Positions 1 through 8,887 of a stretch of 64,000 nt of DNA are shown here, one piece after another. The stretch covers positions 35,062-99,061 of the forward strand of contig NZ_LZTB01000136.1 of the NCBI RefSeq assembly GCF_001665685.1, read 5' to 3'. The notes under the pieces are model-generated. The model ran no database searches and had not been told where the DNA came from. It saw only the letters and a program-made list of their open reading frames with translations. Each line of letters begins with the position of its first letter. The stretch's first letter is position 1. The translations under genes were made by a program, and so were the position numbers. The stretch is from Mycobacterium sp. 852013-50091_SCH5140682 (GTDB lineage Bacteria; Actinomycetota; Actinomycetes; Mycobacteriales; Mycobacteriaceae).

Positions 1-794
1 ACCCGGACATCGGTCAGCCGGGTCAGGCCGTTCTCGATGCCGCGCAAACCCATGAACCGGTTGCGGTTGGCCACGACGATGCCTGGGGTGTCGGCTTCGA
101 CGACGAACGCGGTGATGCCGCCGCGATGTCCTTCACTCGGGGGCACCTGGGCCATCACGACGAGCAGATCGGCGATGACACCGTTGGTGGTCCACAGTTT
201 GACGCCGTTGAGCACATAGTCGTCGCCGTCTGGAGTCGCCGTCGCGTGCAGCCGCGCCGGATCGCTGCCGACGTCGGGTTCGGTCAGCAGGAACGCGCTG
301 ATCTCGCGGGTGCACCGGGGCAGCCAGGTGCGCTTCTGCTCCTCGGTTCCGAACATCGCGACGGGTTGCGGTACGCCAATCGACTGGTGCGCCGAAAGCA
401 GCGCGCCCAGCGAGGGGTGCACGGAGCCGAGCAGGGCGAGCGCCTTGTTGTAGTACACTTGGGACAGGCCCAGCCCGTCGTACTCGGTGCCGATCTTCAT
501 GCCGAACGCGCCGAGTTCCTTCAGACCCCGGATCACCGCGTCCGGGATCTGCGCCTCCCTTTCGATCACCGCGGCGTCGATGTGGCTCTCGCAGAACTCC
601 CGGAGCCGGGCCAGGAATGCCTCGCCGCGCTGCATCTTCTCGGCTGAACCCCGCGGATGCGGGTGGACCAGATCCAACCGCAACCTGCCGAGGAACAGTT
701 CTTTGCCAAAACTGGGCTGGTGCCACTGCGCTTCGCGGGCCTGCTCGGCAACCTGCCTGGCCTGTCGTTCGTTGACTTCCTCGCTGACGGTCAT
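1..794 (-). CDS. Acyl-CoA dehydrogenase, N-terminal part (cut by the window edge)
   Basis: FAD-dependent enzyme that would introduce the 2,3 double bond into a fatty acyl-CoA. About 264 codons are visible, starting at the ATG at 794-792; the C-terminal catalytic part lies beyond base 1. The visible part has a leader region of about 60 residues (with FGKELFLGRLRL), the alpha-helical N-terminal domain, and the middle beta-domain with LTEPDVGSDPARL followed by KLWTTNGVIADLL, both typical of acyl-CoA dehydrogenases. The long leader resembles the larger mycobacterial FadE10-type proteins, but that assignment is from memory. A 180-base gap with strong hairpins separates it from the upstream STAS gene, so it probably has its own promoter. 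Confidence 0.88.
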   Translation of the reverse strand, partial: MTVSEEVNERQARQVAEQAREAQWHQPSFGKELFLGRLRLDLVHPHPRGSAEKMQRGEAFLARLREFCESHIDAAVIEREAQIPDAVIRGLKELGAFGMKIGTEYDGLGLSQVYYNKALALLGSVHPSLGALLSAHQSIGVPQPVAMFGTEEQKRTWLPRCTREISAFLLTEPDVGSDPARLHATATPDGDDYVLNGVKLWTTNGVIADLLVVMAQVPPSEGHRGGITAFVVEADTPGIVVANRNRFMGLRGIENGLTRLTDVR

Positions 795-974
795 CGCGGA
801 CCTCCATCAGTTCACGCCCGACTGGACAGCGACGCCGTCCGGAGTGCGGGATACCCGCAATCCGCGCGGTTCACGCGCAGCGTTCTCGCTGGGGGCTTAC
901 CGAAAATGCAACGGGTTGAAGGGCGTGATGACCAGGTGATGGAGGCTCCACTGCCGAATACGAACGCCTCAAAA

Positions 975-1056
975 GCGAAACCGACGGCGTGCATGCAGAT
1001 GATCTCTGCAGCACGCCGTCGGTTTCGCGGTGGCGAGGAGCCGGGTCTTCACCCGG
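975..1056. terminator. Tandem hairpins, likely terminator of the STAS gene
   Basis: Bases 975-992 and 1011-1028 are perfect 18-base inverted repeats. The stem continues, after one bulged base, with TGCAGA/TCTGCA (994-999, 1005-1010) around a 5-base loop. A second hairpin, CCGGGT-CTTC-ACCCGG, lies at 1041-1056. No U-tract follows, which is common in mycobacteria. On the minus strand these lie downstream of the STAS gene and upstream of the acyl-CoA dehydrogenase gene. Confidence 0.7.
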
Positions 1057-1062
1057 CGGGGC

Positions 1063-1143
1063 TCAGTGGGCGAGCAGGTGGCGATGGGCGGCGCGGCGCC
1101 GCCGACCTAGCAGGCTTGTCAGCCATCGAACGTCGATCAGCAT
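1063..1143 (-). CDS. Possible 26-residue basic small protein
   Basis: A short reading frame begins with ATG at 1143, 17 bases after the STAS stop codon, and is preceded by GAAAGGG as a possible ribosome binding site. The predicted peptide has a hydrophobic start (MLIDVRWLTSLLG) followed by RRRRAAHR. It ends just before the hairpins, so it would be on the same transcript as the STAS gene. No family is recognised. The length is short enough for chance; it is listed because of its placement and ribosome binding site. Confidence 0.25.
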   Translation of the reverse strand: MLIDVRWLTSLLGRRRRAAHRHLLAH

Positions 1144-1160
1144 GGTGGTAGCCCTTTCTC

Positions 1161-1604
1161 TCAGGCGCTCTTGGTAAGCAGGGGCAGCAGCCGGCGGCGA
1201 GCCAAGTTGCCTTCGGCGAAGTGGTGCAGGGCTTCGGCCACCGACGCGGTGACCGGCACGCCGATGTCGTCGAGCTCGGCGATGACCGCGTCGCTCGCGA
1301 CCACTGCCCAGTCCACACCGAGAGCGCCGCAGCGTTCGTCAACGTCGTAGAACAACGAAATCGACTGCGAGGCAAAGCCGGTCACGCCGCTCATGTCGAC
1401 GACGAGTGGCTTCTCGGGAAGTGTGGACCGGCGTACGTATGCAGTGATGGTGTCGACGTTGAAAGTGTTGACGTCACCCTTGATCGTCACCACCGTGGCC
1501 AGCTGTCGGCACTGTGATCGGATCGAGGCACCGTCGCAGACGAGCGCCTGGTTCACGTACCGGAGATTGCCGTCCGAAGCCGGGGTGTTGGTCGTGATAG
1601 TCAT
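1161..1604 (-). CDS. STAS-domain protein (anti-sigma-factor antagonist family)
   Basis: A 147-residue cytoplasmic protein. Residues around 35-140 fit a STAS fold: a first strand and loop TVVTIKGDVNTFNVD, the core strand PLVVDMSGVTGFASQSISLF in which the serine after the core strand is where partner kinases usually phosphorylate, and a final helix. Members switch partners with anti-sigma factors to free stress sigma factors. The start at 1604 is supported by AGGGAGG eight bases upstream. It is divergent from the rhamnose permease, and no anti-sigma kinase gene lies next to it, so its partner is unknown. Confidence 0.75.
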   Translation of the reverse strand: MTITTNTPASDGNLRYVNQALVCDGASIRSQCRQLATVVTIKGDVNTFNVDTITAYVRRSTLPEKPLVVDMSGVTGFASQSISLFYDVDERCGALGVDWAVVASDAVIAELDDIGVPVTASVAEALHHFAEGNLARRRLLPLLTKSA

Positions 1605-1779
1605 GATCAGCCTCCCTTCGGTGGTTCTGTGCTTGCTGGGTTGTGCGTCGTCGCTTCAACCTGTCCACAACGCTAAGCGGGCAATCTAAGGCTGCTGGGT
1701 GCTGCCGTTAATACTTTGCTAAGAACCTGAATTCGTACTGGTCAGTAGCGGAATCGGGCCGAGCGGGGCCGCCGTGGCC

Positions 1780-1809
1780 TTGACGGGGTCGCATTCGATC
1801 CTCTAACGT
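1780..1809 (+). promoter_or_regulatory. Predicted SigA-type promoter of the rhamnose operon
   Basis: TTGACG at 1780-1785 and TAACGT at 1804-1809, spaced by 18 bases, give a plausible -35/-10 pair. The predicted start site near 1816 places the LacI-type palindrome at 1825-1838 just downstream of transcription initiation. This is inferred from sequence only. Confidence 0.5.
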
Positions 1810-1824
1810 GACCGCCATCACGAA

Positions 1825-1838
1825 TTGAAACGTTTCAA
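1825..1838. promoter_or_regulatory. LacI-family operator of the rhamnose operon
   Basis: Perfect palindrome TTGAAACGTTTCAA with the central CG typical of LacI-family sites, 28 bases before the permease ATG. The identical 14-mer occurs at 11796-11809 in front of lutA. The LacI-type gene at the end of this operon is the obvious binder. Confidence 0.85.
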
Positions 1839-1866
1839 TTCGCCAGCCCTGCGGAAGAGGCGGTCC

Positions 1867-3177
1867 ATGAAGATCGGAGCACGCTCCACAACCGGGTGGC
1901 GGGCCACCATCGCAGTCGCCATGTCGAACTACATCGAGGCGGGGTCGATCATTGCGATCGCCACGAGTCTGGGGTTCTGGCAGGCCGCCTTCGGCATCGG
2001 CAACTTCGCCGTCGGATTGCTGGCAGCGTTGAGCGCCAACGCTTTTGGCGCAGCGATCGGCGCGATCCTGGGTGGTCCGCTGTGTGATCGCTTCGGGCGC
2101 AAGGCGATTTACACATACGATCTGCTGGTCTACATGGCCGGCGTGCTGCTTGCGGCGTTCGCGGTGAATTACGCCATGCTGCTTGCCGCATTCGTCATCA
2201 CCGGTATCGCGGTCGGTGCGGGTGTTCCTGCGTCGTGGACCTACATCGCCGAGCAAGCGCCGTCGACCGCGCGCGCCAAGCATGTCGGCACCGCGCAGCT
2301 GGCATGGTCGATCGGCCCGCTCATCGGGTTCGCGTTGGCCGCCGCCCTGGCTCCGCTCGGTCTGATCGGTTCTCGTCTGGTGTTCGGCCACCTCTTCGTC
2401 GTCGCAGCCGTGGTCTGGTGGGTGCGGCAGGGCCTGGCCGAATCGCAGATCTGGGCCGACGAGGGCCGCCACGAGTCGACATCGCTGGCATCGGCGGTCG
2501 GCTCGCGGGGTCTGCGTGGACTGTTCTCCCGCCGGGTCAACATCACCGCCCTGTTGTTCCTCGGCGGCATCTACCTGTTCTGGAACACCGTCGCCGGGCA
2601 GGCCGGCATCTTCATGCCGCGCGTGTACGACACGGCCGGCCTGCACAGCCCGGTAGCCCAGAACCTGCTGCAGGTCCTGGTGTGGGGCTGCACGGTGCTC
2701 GCGACCTACTTCGGCTTCATGCGCTACGCCGACCGGATGAGTCAGCGCCTGCTCTACGTGATCGGTGCCGCGCTCGGGATCATCGCCTGGATTGTGCTGG
2801 TGACGTTCACCGACGACGGCGTACCGACCATGCTGGTTTTCGCGGTGCTGTGGGGAATCTCCAGCGGCATCGGCGCGCAGGCCTTCTACAGCCTGTGGGC
2901 CAGCGAGCTGTTCGCCACGCCGTACCGGGCCAGCGCCCAGGGCGTGATGTTCTTCGTCGTCCGCACCGCGACCGGGCTGCTGAGCTACTTCTTCCCGACG
3001 CTGCTCGCGGCCACCGGCCTCACCGCCGTCGGCATCCTGCTCGTCGTCCTGCTCACCGTGGCCCTGCTGATCGGTGCCATCGGCGCGCCGCGCACCCGCG
3101 GCAAGACGCTGCAGCAGATCGAGGTCGAGCGTTACGGTGCGCCCGTCGTCACCACCATGGAAAGGACTGCAGCATGA
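1867..3177 (+). CDS. MFS sugar permease, probably for L-rhamnose
   Basis: A 436-residue polytopic membrane protein with about 12 hydrophobic segments. The MFS loop motif GGPLCDRFGRKAIY lies between segments 2 and 3, as in sugar:proton symporters. The ATG at 1867 is preceded by GGAAGAGG; an upstream in-frame TTG at 1825 falls inside the operator and is rejected. It is the first gene of the rhamnose operon, and its stop overlaps the isomerase start (ATGA). Uptake of rhamnose is inferred from the neighbours; the fold alone does not show the substrate. Confidence 0.85.
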   Translation: MKIGARSTTGWRATIAVAMSNYIEAGSIIAIATSLGFWQAAFGIGNFAVGLLAALSANAFGAAIGAILGGPLCDRFGRKAIYTYDLLVYMAGVLLAAFAVNYAMLLAAFVITGIAVGAGVPASWTYIAEQAPSTARAKHVGTAQLAWSIGPLIGFALAAALAPLGLIGSRLVFGHLFVVAAVVWWVRQGLAESQIWADEGRHESTSLASAVGSRGLRGLFSRRVNITALLFLGGIYLFWNTVAGQAGIFMPRVYDTAGLHSPVAQNLLQVLVWGCTVLATYFGFMRYADRMSQRLLYVIGAALGIIAWIVLVTFTDDGVPTMLVFAVLWGISSGIGAQAFYSLWASELFATPYRASAQGVMFFVVRTATGLLSYFFPTLLAATGLTAVGILLVVLLTVALLIGAIGAPRTRGKTLQQIEVERYGAPVVTTMERTAA

Positions 3178-4367
3178 GCACCATCGTCCTGCCCGCCCAA
3201 CTGGACAGCCTGGCGATCGAACTTCCGTCGTGGGCGTTCGGCAACTCCGGCACCCGCTTCAAGGTCTTCGGCACGCCCGGTACCCCGCGCACGGTCCGGG
3301 AGAAGATCGCCGATGCGGCCACGGTGCACCGGCTGACCGGGCTGGCGCCGAGCGTGGCCCTGCACATTCCGTGGGACACCGTCGACGACTACGCGGCGCT
3401 GGGCAGCTACGCCGCCGAGCACGGCGTGCGGCTGGGCACCATCAACTCCAACACCTTCCAGGACGACGACTACAAGTTCGGCAGTCTCACGCACACCGAC
3501 AAGACCGTGCGGCAGAAGGCCATCGACCATCACCTGGCCTGCATCGAGATCATGAACGCCACCGGATCGCGCGATCTCAAGATCTGGCTCGCCGACGGCA
3601 CCAACTATCCCGGCCAGGGTGACATCCGAGGCAGGCAGGACCGGCTCGCCGAGTCGCTGGCCTCCATCTACCAGCACATCGGCCCGGACCAGCGAATGGT
3701 GCTGGAGTACAAGTTCTTCGAACCGGCGATGTACATGACCGACGTGCCGGACTGGGGCAGCGCCTACGCCCAAGTCAGTGCGCTGGGGGAGCGGGCGGTG
3801 GTGTGCCTGGACACCGGGCACCACGCGCCGGGCACCAACATCGAGTTCATCGTCGCCCAACTGCTGAGGCTGGGAAAGCTCGGGTCGTTCGACTTCAACT
3901 CCCGCTTCTACGCCGACGACGATCTCATTGTGGGGGCCGCCGACCCCTTCCAGTTGTTCCGCATCATGTACGAGGTGGTGCGCGGCGGTGGGCTGGATGG
4001 TCCGGGCGAGCGAAGCGACGGGGAAAAGCACGGGTCCGGTGTCGCGCTGATGCTCGACCAGTGCCACAACGTCGAGGCGAAGATTCCCGGCCAGATCCGG
4101 TCGGTGCTCAATGTCCAGGAGATGACGGCCCGCGTGCTGCTGATCGACGCTGACGCGCTGGCGGTCGCACAGAGCAGCGGAGACGTGCTGGGCGCCAACG
4201 GGATCTTCATGGACGCGTTCTATACCGACGTGCGGCCCGCACTGGCACAGTGGCGCGCCGACCGAGGGCTTCCGACCGATCCGATGGCGGCGTTCGCGGC
4301 ATCGGGATATCAGGACACCATCAACGCCGAGCGGATCGGCGGTACGCAATCATCATGGGGAGCATGA
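3174..4367 (+). CDS. rhaI: L-rhamnose isomerase, RhaI type
   Basis: Predicted to convert L-rhamnose to L-rhamnulose in the cytoplasm. The 397-residue protein looks like a xylose-isomerase-like TIM barrel, with likely metal and substrate residues in VLEYKFFEPAMY, CLDTGHHAPG and FDFNSRFYADDD. It is the RhaI type seen in many actinobacteria and pseudomonads, not the E. coli RhaA type. The start ATG at 3174 overlaps the permease stop by four bases, and the aldolase gene begins three bases after its stop. An aldolase, dehydrogenase and kinase of the same pathway follow, which makes the assignment strong. Confidence 0.88.
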   Translation: MSTIVLPAQLDSLAIELPSWAFGNSGTRFKVFGTPGTPRTVREKIADAATVHRLTGLAPSVALHIPWDTVDDYAALGSYAAEHGVRLGTINSNTFQDDDYKFGSLTHTDKTVRQKAIDHHLACIEIMNATGSRDLKIWLADGTNYPGQGDIRGRQDRLAESLASIYQHIGPDQRMVLEYKFFEPAMYMTDVPDWGSAYAQVSALGERAVVCLDTGHHAPGTNIEFIVAQLLRLGKLGSFDFNSRFYADDDLIVGAADPFQLFRIMYEVVRGGGLDGPGERSDGEKHGSGVALMLDQCHNVEAKIPGQIRSVLNVQEMTARVLLIDADALAVAQSSGDVLGANGIFMDAFYTDVRPALAQWRADRGLPTDPMAAFAASGYQDTINAERIGGTQSSWGA

Positions 4368-4370
4368 CGC

Positions 4371-6407
4371 ATGACCAATCCTACTGTCGCTGAACTGATC
4401 GCACGGTCCAACCGGTTGGGATCCGACCCGAAGAACACCAACTACGCCGGCGGGAACACGTCAGCGAAAGGCACCGCCATCGACCCGGTCACCGGTCAGC
4501 CGGTAAACCTGTTGTGGGTCAAGGGGTCCGGTGGCGACCTCGGTACCCTGACCGAGGACGGGCTGGCCGTGCTGCGGCTAGACCGCATGCGCGCCCTGGT
4601 CGATGTGTACCCCGGCGTCGAACGCGAGGACGAAATGGTGGCCGCGTTCGATTACTGCCTGCACGGACGTGGCGGGGCAGCCCCGTCGATCGACACCGCC
4701 ATGCACGGGCTGGTCGATGCCGACCATGTCGATCACCTGCACCCCGATTCGGGCATCGCGCTGGCGACCGCCGTCGACGGCGAGGCGCTGACCGCCAAGA
4801 TTTTCGGTGACCGGGTGGTGTGGGTACCGTGGCGGCGCCCCGGTTTCCAGCTCGGCCTGGACATCGCGGCCATCAAGGAGCGCAACCCGCAGGCCATCGG
4901 AACCATCCTCGGCGGCCACGGCATCACCGCGTGGGGCGCGACATCGGCTGAGGCCGAGGCCAATTCGCTGGAGATCATCGAAACCGCCGAGCGTTACATC
5001 GCCGAGCACGGCCGGCCTGAGCCGTTCGGCACGCCACTGCCCGGGTTCGGGCCGCTGCCCGACGAGCAGCGCCGCACCAAGGCAGCCGAACTCGCACCGT
5101 TCATCCGCGGCCTGGCCTCCACCGACAAGCCGCAGGTCGGTCATTTCACCGACGACCCTCGGGTACTCGAATTCCTTTCCCGCAGCGAGCATCCCCGACT
5201 GGCGGAGCTCGGCACCAGCTGCCCCGACCACTTCCTGCGCACCAAGGTCAAACCGATGGTGCTCGATCTGCCGGCCGACGCGTCGATCGAGGACGCCAAG
5301 ACCCGGCTGGCCGAACTGCACGACGCCTACCGTGCCGACTACCAGGCCTACTACGACCGGCACGCGGATCCAGCGACGCCGCCCATCAGAGGTGCGGACC
5401 CGGCGATCGTGCTCATCCCGGGCGTCGGGATGTTCAGCTACGGCAAGGACAAGCAGACCGCCAGGGTGGCGGGCGAGTTCTACCTCAACGCCATCAACGT
5501 CATGCGGGGCGCTGAGGCGATCTCGGTCTACGCCCCTATCGACGAGTCGGAGAAGTTCCGCATCGAATACTGGGCGTTGGAGGAAGCCAAGCTGGCCCGG
5601 ATGCCGAAACCCAAACCGCTGGCCACCCGTATCGCGTTGGTCACCGGGGCGGCATCGGGTATCGGCAAGGCGATCGCCAAGCGACTGGCCGCCGAGGGTG
5701 CGTGCGTGGTGATCGCCGACCTGAACGCCGAGAAGGCGGCGGAGGCCGCCAAAGAGATCGGCAATACCGATATAGCCATCGGGATCACAGCCGACGTCAC
5801 CGACGAGTGCGCCGTGCAGGCCGCCGTCGACGCCACCGTCCTGGCGTTCGGCGGGATCGACATCGTGATCAACAACGCAGGGCTGTCACTGTCGAAGTCG
5901 TTGCTGGACACCACGGTTGAAGACTGGGACCTGCAGCACAACGTCATGGCCCGCGGCTCGTTCCTGGTGTCGAAGGCCTCGGCCCGAGCGCTGATCGACC
6001 AGAAGCTCGGTGGCGACATCATCTATATCTCGTCGAAGAACTCGGTGTTCGCCGGCCCCAACAACATCGCGTACTCCGCAACCAAAGCCGATCAGGCCCA
6101 CCAGGTTCGGCTGCTCGCCGCCGAACTGGGCGAGCACGGTGTCAAGGTGAACGGCATCAACCCCGACGGTGTGGTCCGCGGTTCGGGAATCTTCGCCGGG
6201 GGTTGGGGCGCCAAGCGCGCCGCGGTGTACGGCGTGGCCGAGGAGGATCTGGGCAAGTACTACGCGCAGCGCACGCTGCTCAAACGCGAAGTGCTGCCGG
6301 AGAATATCGCGAACGCCGCATTCGCCCTGTGCACGTCCGATTTCTCCCACACCACCGGGTTGCATGTTCCGGTGGATGCGGGGGTGGCCGCGGCCTTTCT
6401 CCGATGA
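4371..6407 (+). CDS. rhaEW: Bifunctional rhamnulose-1-phosphate aldolase / lactaldehyde dehydrogenase
   Basis: A 678-residue fusion. Residues 1 to about 400 are a class II aldolase/adducin domain (YAGGNTSAKGT near the start, HLHPDSGIALA as metal-binding region), which would split rhamnulose-1-phosphate into dihydroxyacetone phosphate and L-lactaldehyde. Residues from about 415 onward are a short-chain dehydrogenase with TGAASGIGKAI as the NAD loop, NNAG, and catalytic Tyr568/Lys572 (YSATK); this part would oxidise lactaldehyde to lactate. The architecture is that of the known RhaE-RhaW fusions. GGGGAGC lies before the ATG at 4371. The product L-lactate links this gene to the lutABC operon nearby. 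Confidence 0.92.
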   Translation: MTNPTVAELIARSNRLGSDPKNTNYAGGNTSAKGTAIDPVTGQPVNLLWVKGSGGDLGTLTEDGLAVLRLDRMRALVDVYPGVEREDEMVAAFDYCLHGRGGAAPSIDTAMHGLVDADHVDHLHPDSGIALATAVDGEALTAKIFGDRVVWVPWRRPGFQLGLDIAAIKERNPQAIGTILGGHGITAWGATSAEAEANSLEIIETAERYIAEHGRPEPFGTPLPGFGPLPDEQRRTKAAELAPFIRGLASTDKPQVGHFTDDPRVLEFLSRSEHPRLAELGTSCPDHFLRTKVKPMVLDLPADASIEDAKTRLAELHDAYRADYQAYYDRHADPATPPIRGADPAIVLIPGVGMFSYGKDKQTARVAGEFYLNAINVMRGAEAISVYAPIDESEKFRIEYWALEEAKLARMPKPKPLATRIALVTGAASGIGKAIAKRLAAEGACVVIADLNAEKAAEAAKEIGNTDIAIGITADVTDECAVQAAVDATVLAFGGIDIVINNAGLSLSKSLLDTTVEDWDLQHNVMARGSFLVSKASARALIDQKLGGDIIYISSKNSVFAGPNNIAYSATKADQAHQVRLLAAELGEHGVKVNGINPDGVVRGSGIFAGGWGAKRAAVYGVAEEDLGKYYAQRTLLKREVLPENIANAAFALCTSDFSHTTGLHVPVDAGVAAAFLR

Positions 6408-6435
6408 GCGCTTGCGCGAAGAGCAGAGTGATCCG

Positions 6436-7878
6436 ATGAGGGGTCAGGTCGCCGCCGTCGACTTGGGCGCGACCAGCGGCCGCGTCATGGTCGCCGACGT
6501 CGGCGGTGACCGGTTCGACCTGCGGACCGTCGCGCGGTTCGCCAACGACCCGGTGCGGCTGTGGAACGGCGCGCGCGAAGCGTTGCACTGGAATGTGCCC
6601 GGCCTGTACGCGCACGTCATGGACGGCTTGGTGACCGCAGCCCGGGACTGCGACAACCTGATCGGCATCGGCGTCGATTCGTGGGCCGTCGATTACGGCC
6701 TGCTCCGCGACGGCCGGTTGTTGTCGTTGCCGCACCACTACCGCGACATCCGGACCGAGCATGGCGTCGATCTCGTCCACGCAGTGATCGGTCCGGAAGA
6801 GCTGTACCGCCGCAATGGGTTACAGTTCCTGCCGTTCAACACCGTGTATCAGCTCGCCGATGAGCGGGCACACGGGCTGCTCGAGTTGGCCGACACCGTG
6901 CTGCTCATCCCGGATCTGGTGACGTACTGGCTGAGCGGTGTCGTCGGCGCAGAACGGACCAACGCGTCAACCACCGGTCTGCTGGGCCTCGACGGTACCT
7001 GGGACGGTGAGTTGATGGCTCGGTTGGGGCTGCCGCGTCAGCTGTTCCCCGGCATCGTGGAGGCCGGCAGCGGCCGCGGGCCGGTGCTGCCCAGCGTGGC
7101 CGAGCAACTGGGATGCGCTGCCGAGGTCGTTTCGGTGGCGTCGCACGATACCGCTTCGGCCGTCGCCGCCATCCCGATGGATCCCGATCACGCCGCGTAC
7201 ATCTCGTGCGGCACATGGGGTCTGGTGGGTGTCGAGCTGTCCGGACCCGTCGCGACGGGCGACGCGCGAGCGGCCAATTTCACCAATGAGGTGGGGGTCG
7301 GTGGCCGGATCCGCTTCCTGCACAACGTGATGGGGATGTGGTTGCTCAGTGAGACGGTGCGCCAGTACCAGCGGCAAGGACACCATGTCGAGCTCGTAGA
7401 CCTGCTGGCACAAGCCGCGCAGGCGCCGGCGCCGGACGACGTGTTCGACACCAACGACCCCCGCTTCCTGACACCCGGCGACATTCCCGCCCGAATCTGC
7501 CAGTGGTACACCGAGCGGGGCAGGCCTGCCCCGGCCGGGCGGGCGCAGATGGTCCGGGCGATCCTGGAAAGCCTGGCAGCGGCCTTCGCGGCGGCAGTGG
7601 CCACAGCCGCCGAGCTATCCGGCGTCGATGTGCAGACGGTGCACATCGTCGGCGGAGGCTCGCAGAATGAACTGCTGTGCCAGCTCACCGCGGACCGCCT
7701 CGGGGTGCCGCTGCTGGCCGGGCCGGCCGAGGCCACCGCCCTGGGCAACCTGCTGCTCACCGCGCGTGCCCAAGGTCTGATCGACGGGGGTCTTGAGGAG
7801 TTGCGGGAGCGGGTGGCGCGGCGGTTTCCGCCGCGCCGGTACGTTCCGCGCACGAAGCGGGCTGCCGCAATGGTGTGA
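6436..7878 (+). CDS. rhaB: L-rhamnulokinase
   Basis: A 480-residue FGGY-type sugar kinase that phosphorylates L-rhamnulose. Motifs visible are the N-terminal phosphate loop VDLGATSGRVMVADV, GIGVDSWAVDYGLL (characteristic of rhamnulokinases), the central SCGTWGLVGVEL, and HIVGGGSQNELLCQLTADRL near the C-terminus. The ATG at 6436 lies 28 bases after the aldolase stop. A longer in-frame upstream extension would run into the aldolase gene and lacks domain content. Confidence 0.93.
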   Translation: MRGQVAAVDLGATSGRVMVADVGGDRFDLRTVARFANDPVRLWNGAREALHWNVPGLYAHVMDGLVTAARDCDNLIGIGVDSWAVDYGLLRDGRLLSLPHHYRDIRTEHGVDLVHAVIGPEELYRRNGLQFLPFNTVYQLADERAHGLLELADTVLLIPDLVTYWLSGVVGAERTNASTTGLLGLDGTWDGELMARLGLPRQLFPGIVEAGSGRGPVLPSVAEQLGCAAEVVSVASHDTASAVAAIPMDPDHAAYISCGTWGLVGVELSGPVATGDARAANFTNEVGVGGRIRFLHNVMGMWLLSETVRQYQRQGHHVELVDLLAQAAQAPAPDDVFDTNDPRFLTPGDIPARICQWYTERGRPAPAGRAQMVRAILESLAAAFAAAVATAAELSGVDVQTVHIVGGGSQNELLCQLTADRLGVPLLAGPAEATALGNLLLTARAQGLIDGGLEELRERVARRFPPRRYVPRTKRAAAMV

Positions 7879-7885
7879 TGGTGCC

Positions 7886-8887
7886 GTGGTGAGCATGCGT
7901 GAGGTCGCCGCCGCGGCGTCGGTATCGGTGGGCACGGTCTCCAACGTGCTCAATGCGCCCGACAAGGTCGCGCCGACAACTGTGGCGCGGGTGCAGGCCG
8001 CCATCGACCAGCTGGGCTTCGTCCGCAATGACGCCGCCCGCCAGCTCAAAGCGGGCCGCTCCCGCAGCGTGGGTCTGGTGGTGCTCGACATCGGCAACCC
8101 GTTCTTCACCGACATCGCCCGCGCCGCCGAACGCCGCGCGGGTGAACACAACCTCACGGTTCTTCTGGGCACCTCCGATGACGACAGCGCACGGGAACGG
8201 GCCTACATCGACGCATTCGACGAGCAGCGGGTGTTCGGCTTGTTGGTATCGCCGGTCGGCGAGGATCTCGCGCGCCTGAATGCGTTGCGGGACCGCGACA
8301 CTCCCGTGGTGCTCGTGGACCGCGACGGCAGCGGTACGGCCTTCGATTCGGTGGCGGTCGACGACGTGGCCGGCGCACGGTTGGCCGTGCAGCACCTCTG
8401 TGCGATCGGACGACGCCGTATCGCGTTCGTCGGCGGCCCTGCGACGCTCCGGCAGATCCGCGACCGGCGCCGGGGTGCCGCCGACGCTGTTGCGGAAACG
8501 CCTGGTGCGCAACTGGAAATCATCGACACAAGCGCGCCCAGCGTGCTCGACGGACGCGCGGCAGGCGAGCGGCTGCGAGACCGCCGTCCCGAGGATCGCC
8601 CCGACGCGGTGTTCTGCGCCAACGACCTACTGGCCATGGGAGTGCTGCAGGCGCTGACCCTGATGGGTGAGGTGCGGGTGCCTCAGGACATCGCGTTGGT
8701 CGGCTACGACGACATCGACTTCGCCCGGTCGGCCGTCGTGCCGTTGACCTCCGTGCGCCAGCCCACCGCCGAGATCGGGGCTACGGCGGTGGACCTGCTC
8801 GTCGAAGCCGCCGAAGGCCGGCCGGCCGAGCCCAAACACGTGGTGTTCCAACCGGAATTGATCGTGCGGGACTCGACAGCGGGCTAG
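7886..8887 (+). CDS. rhaR: LacI-family regulator of rhamnose and lactate genes
   Basis: A 333-residue repressor-type protein with an N-terminal helix-turn-helix and hinge (MREVAAAASVSVGTVSNVLN) and a periplasmic-binding-protein-like sugar domain (GLVVLDIGNPFFTDIARAAE; CANDLLAMGVLQAL; ALVGYDDIDFARS). The start is uncertain among GTG 7886, GTG 7889 and ATG 7895; the longest is given. It is the last gene of the rhamnose operon, so it would be autoregulated through the palindrome at 1825. Its stop overlaps the convergent lutC stop (CTAG). The ligand is probably rhamnose or a phosphorylated intermediate, by context only. Confidence 0.88.
   Translation: MVSMREVAAAASVSVGTVSNVLNAPDKVAPTTVARVQAAIDQLGFVRNDAARQLKAGRSRSVGLVVLDIGNPFFTDIARAAERRAGEHNLTVLLGTSDDDSARERAYIDAFDEQRVFGLLVSPVGEDLARLNALRDRDTPVVLVDRDGSGTAFDSVAVDDVAGARLAVQHLCAIGRRRIAFVGGPATLRQIRDRRRGAADAVAETPGAQLEIIDTSAPSVLDGRAAGERLRDRRPEDRPDAVFCANDLLAMGVLQALTLMGEVRVPQDIALVGYDDIDFARSAVVPLTSVRQPTAEIGATAVDLLVEAAEGRPAEPKHVVFQPELIVRDSTAG

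Noticed and set aside
1708..2646. A 312-codon minus-strand frame opposite the rhamnose permease
   Set aside because: The plus strand encodes a clear 12-helix transporter; the minus frame has no hydrophobic segments or domains.
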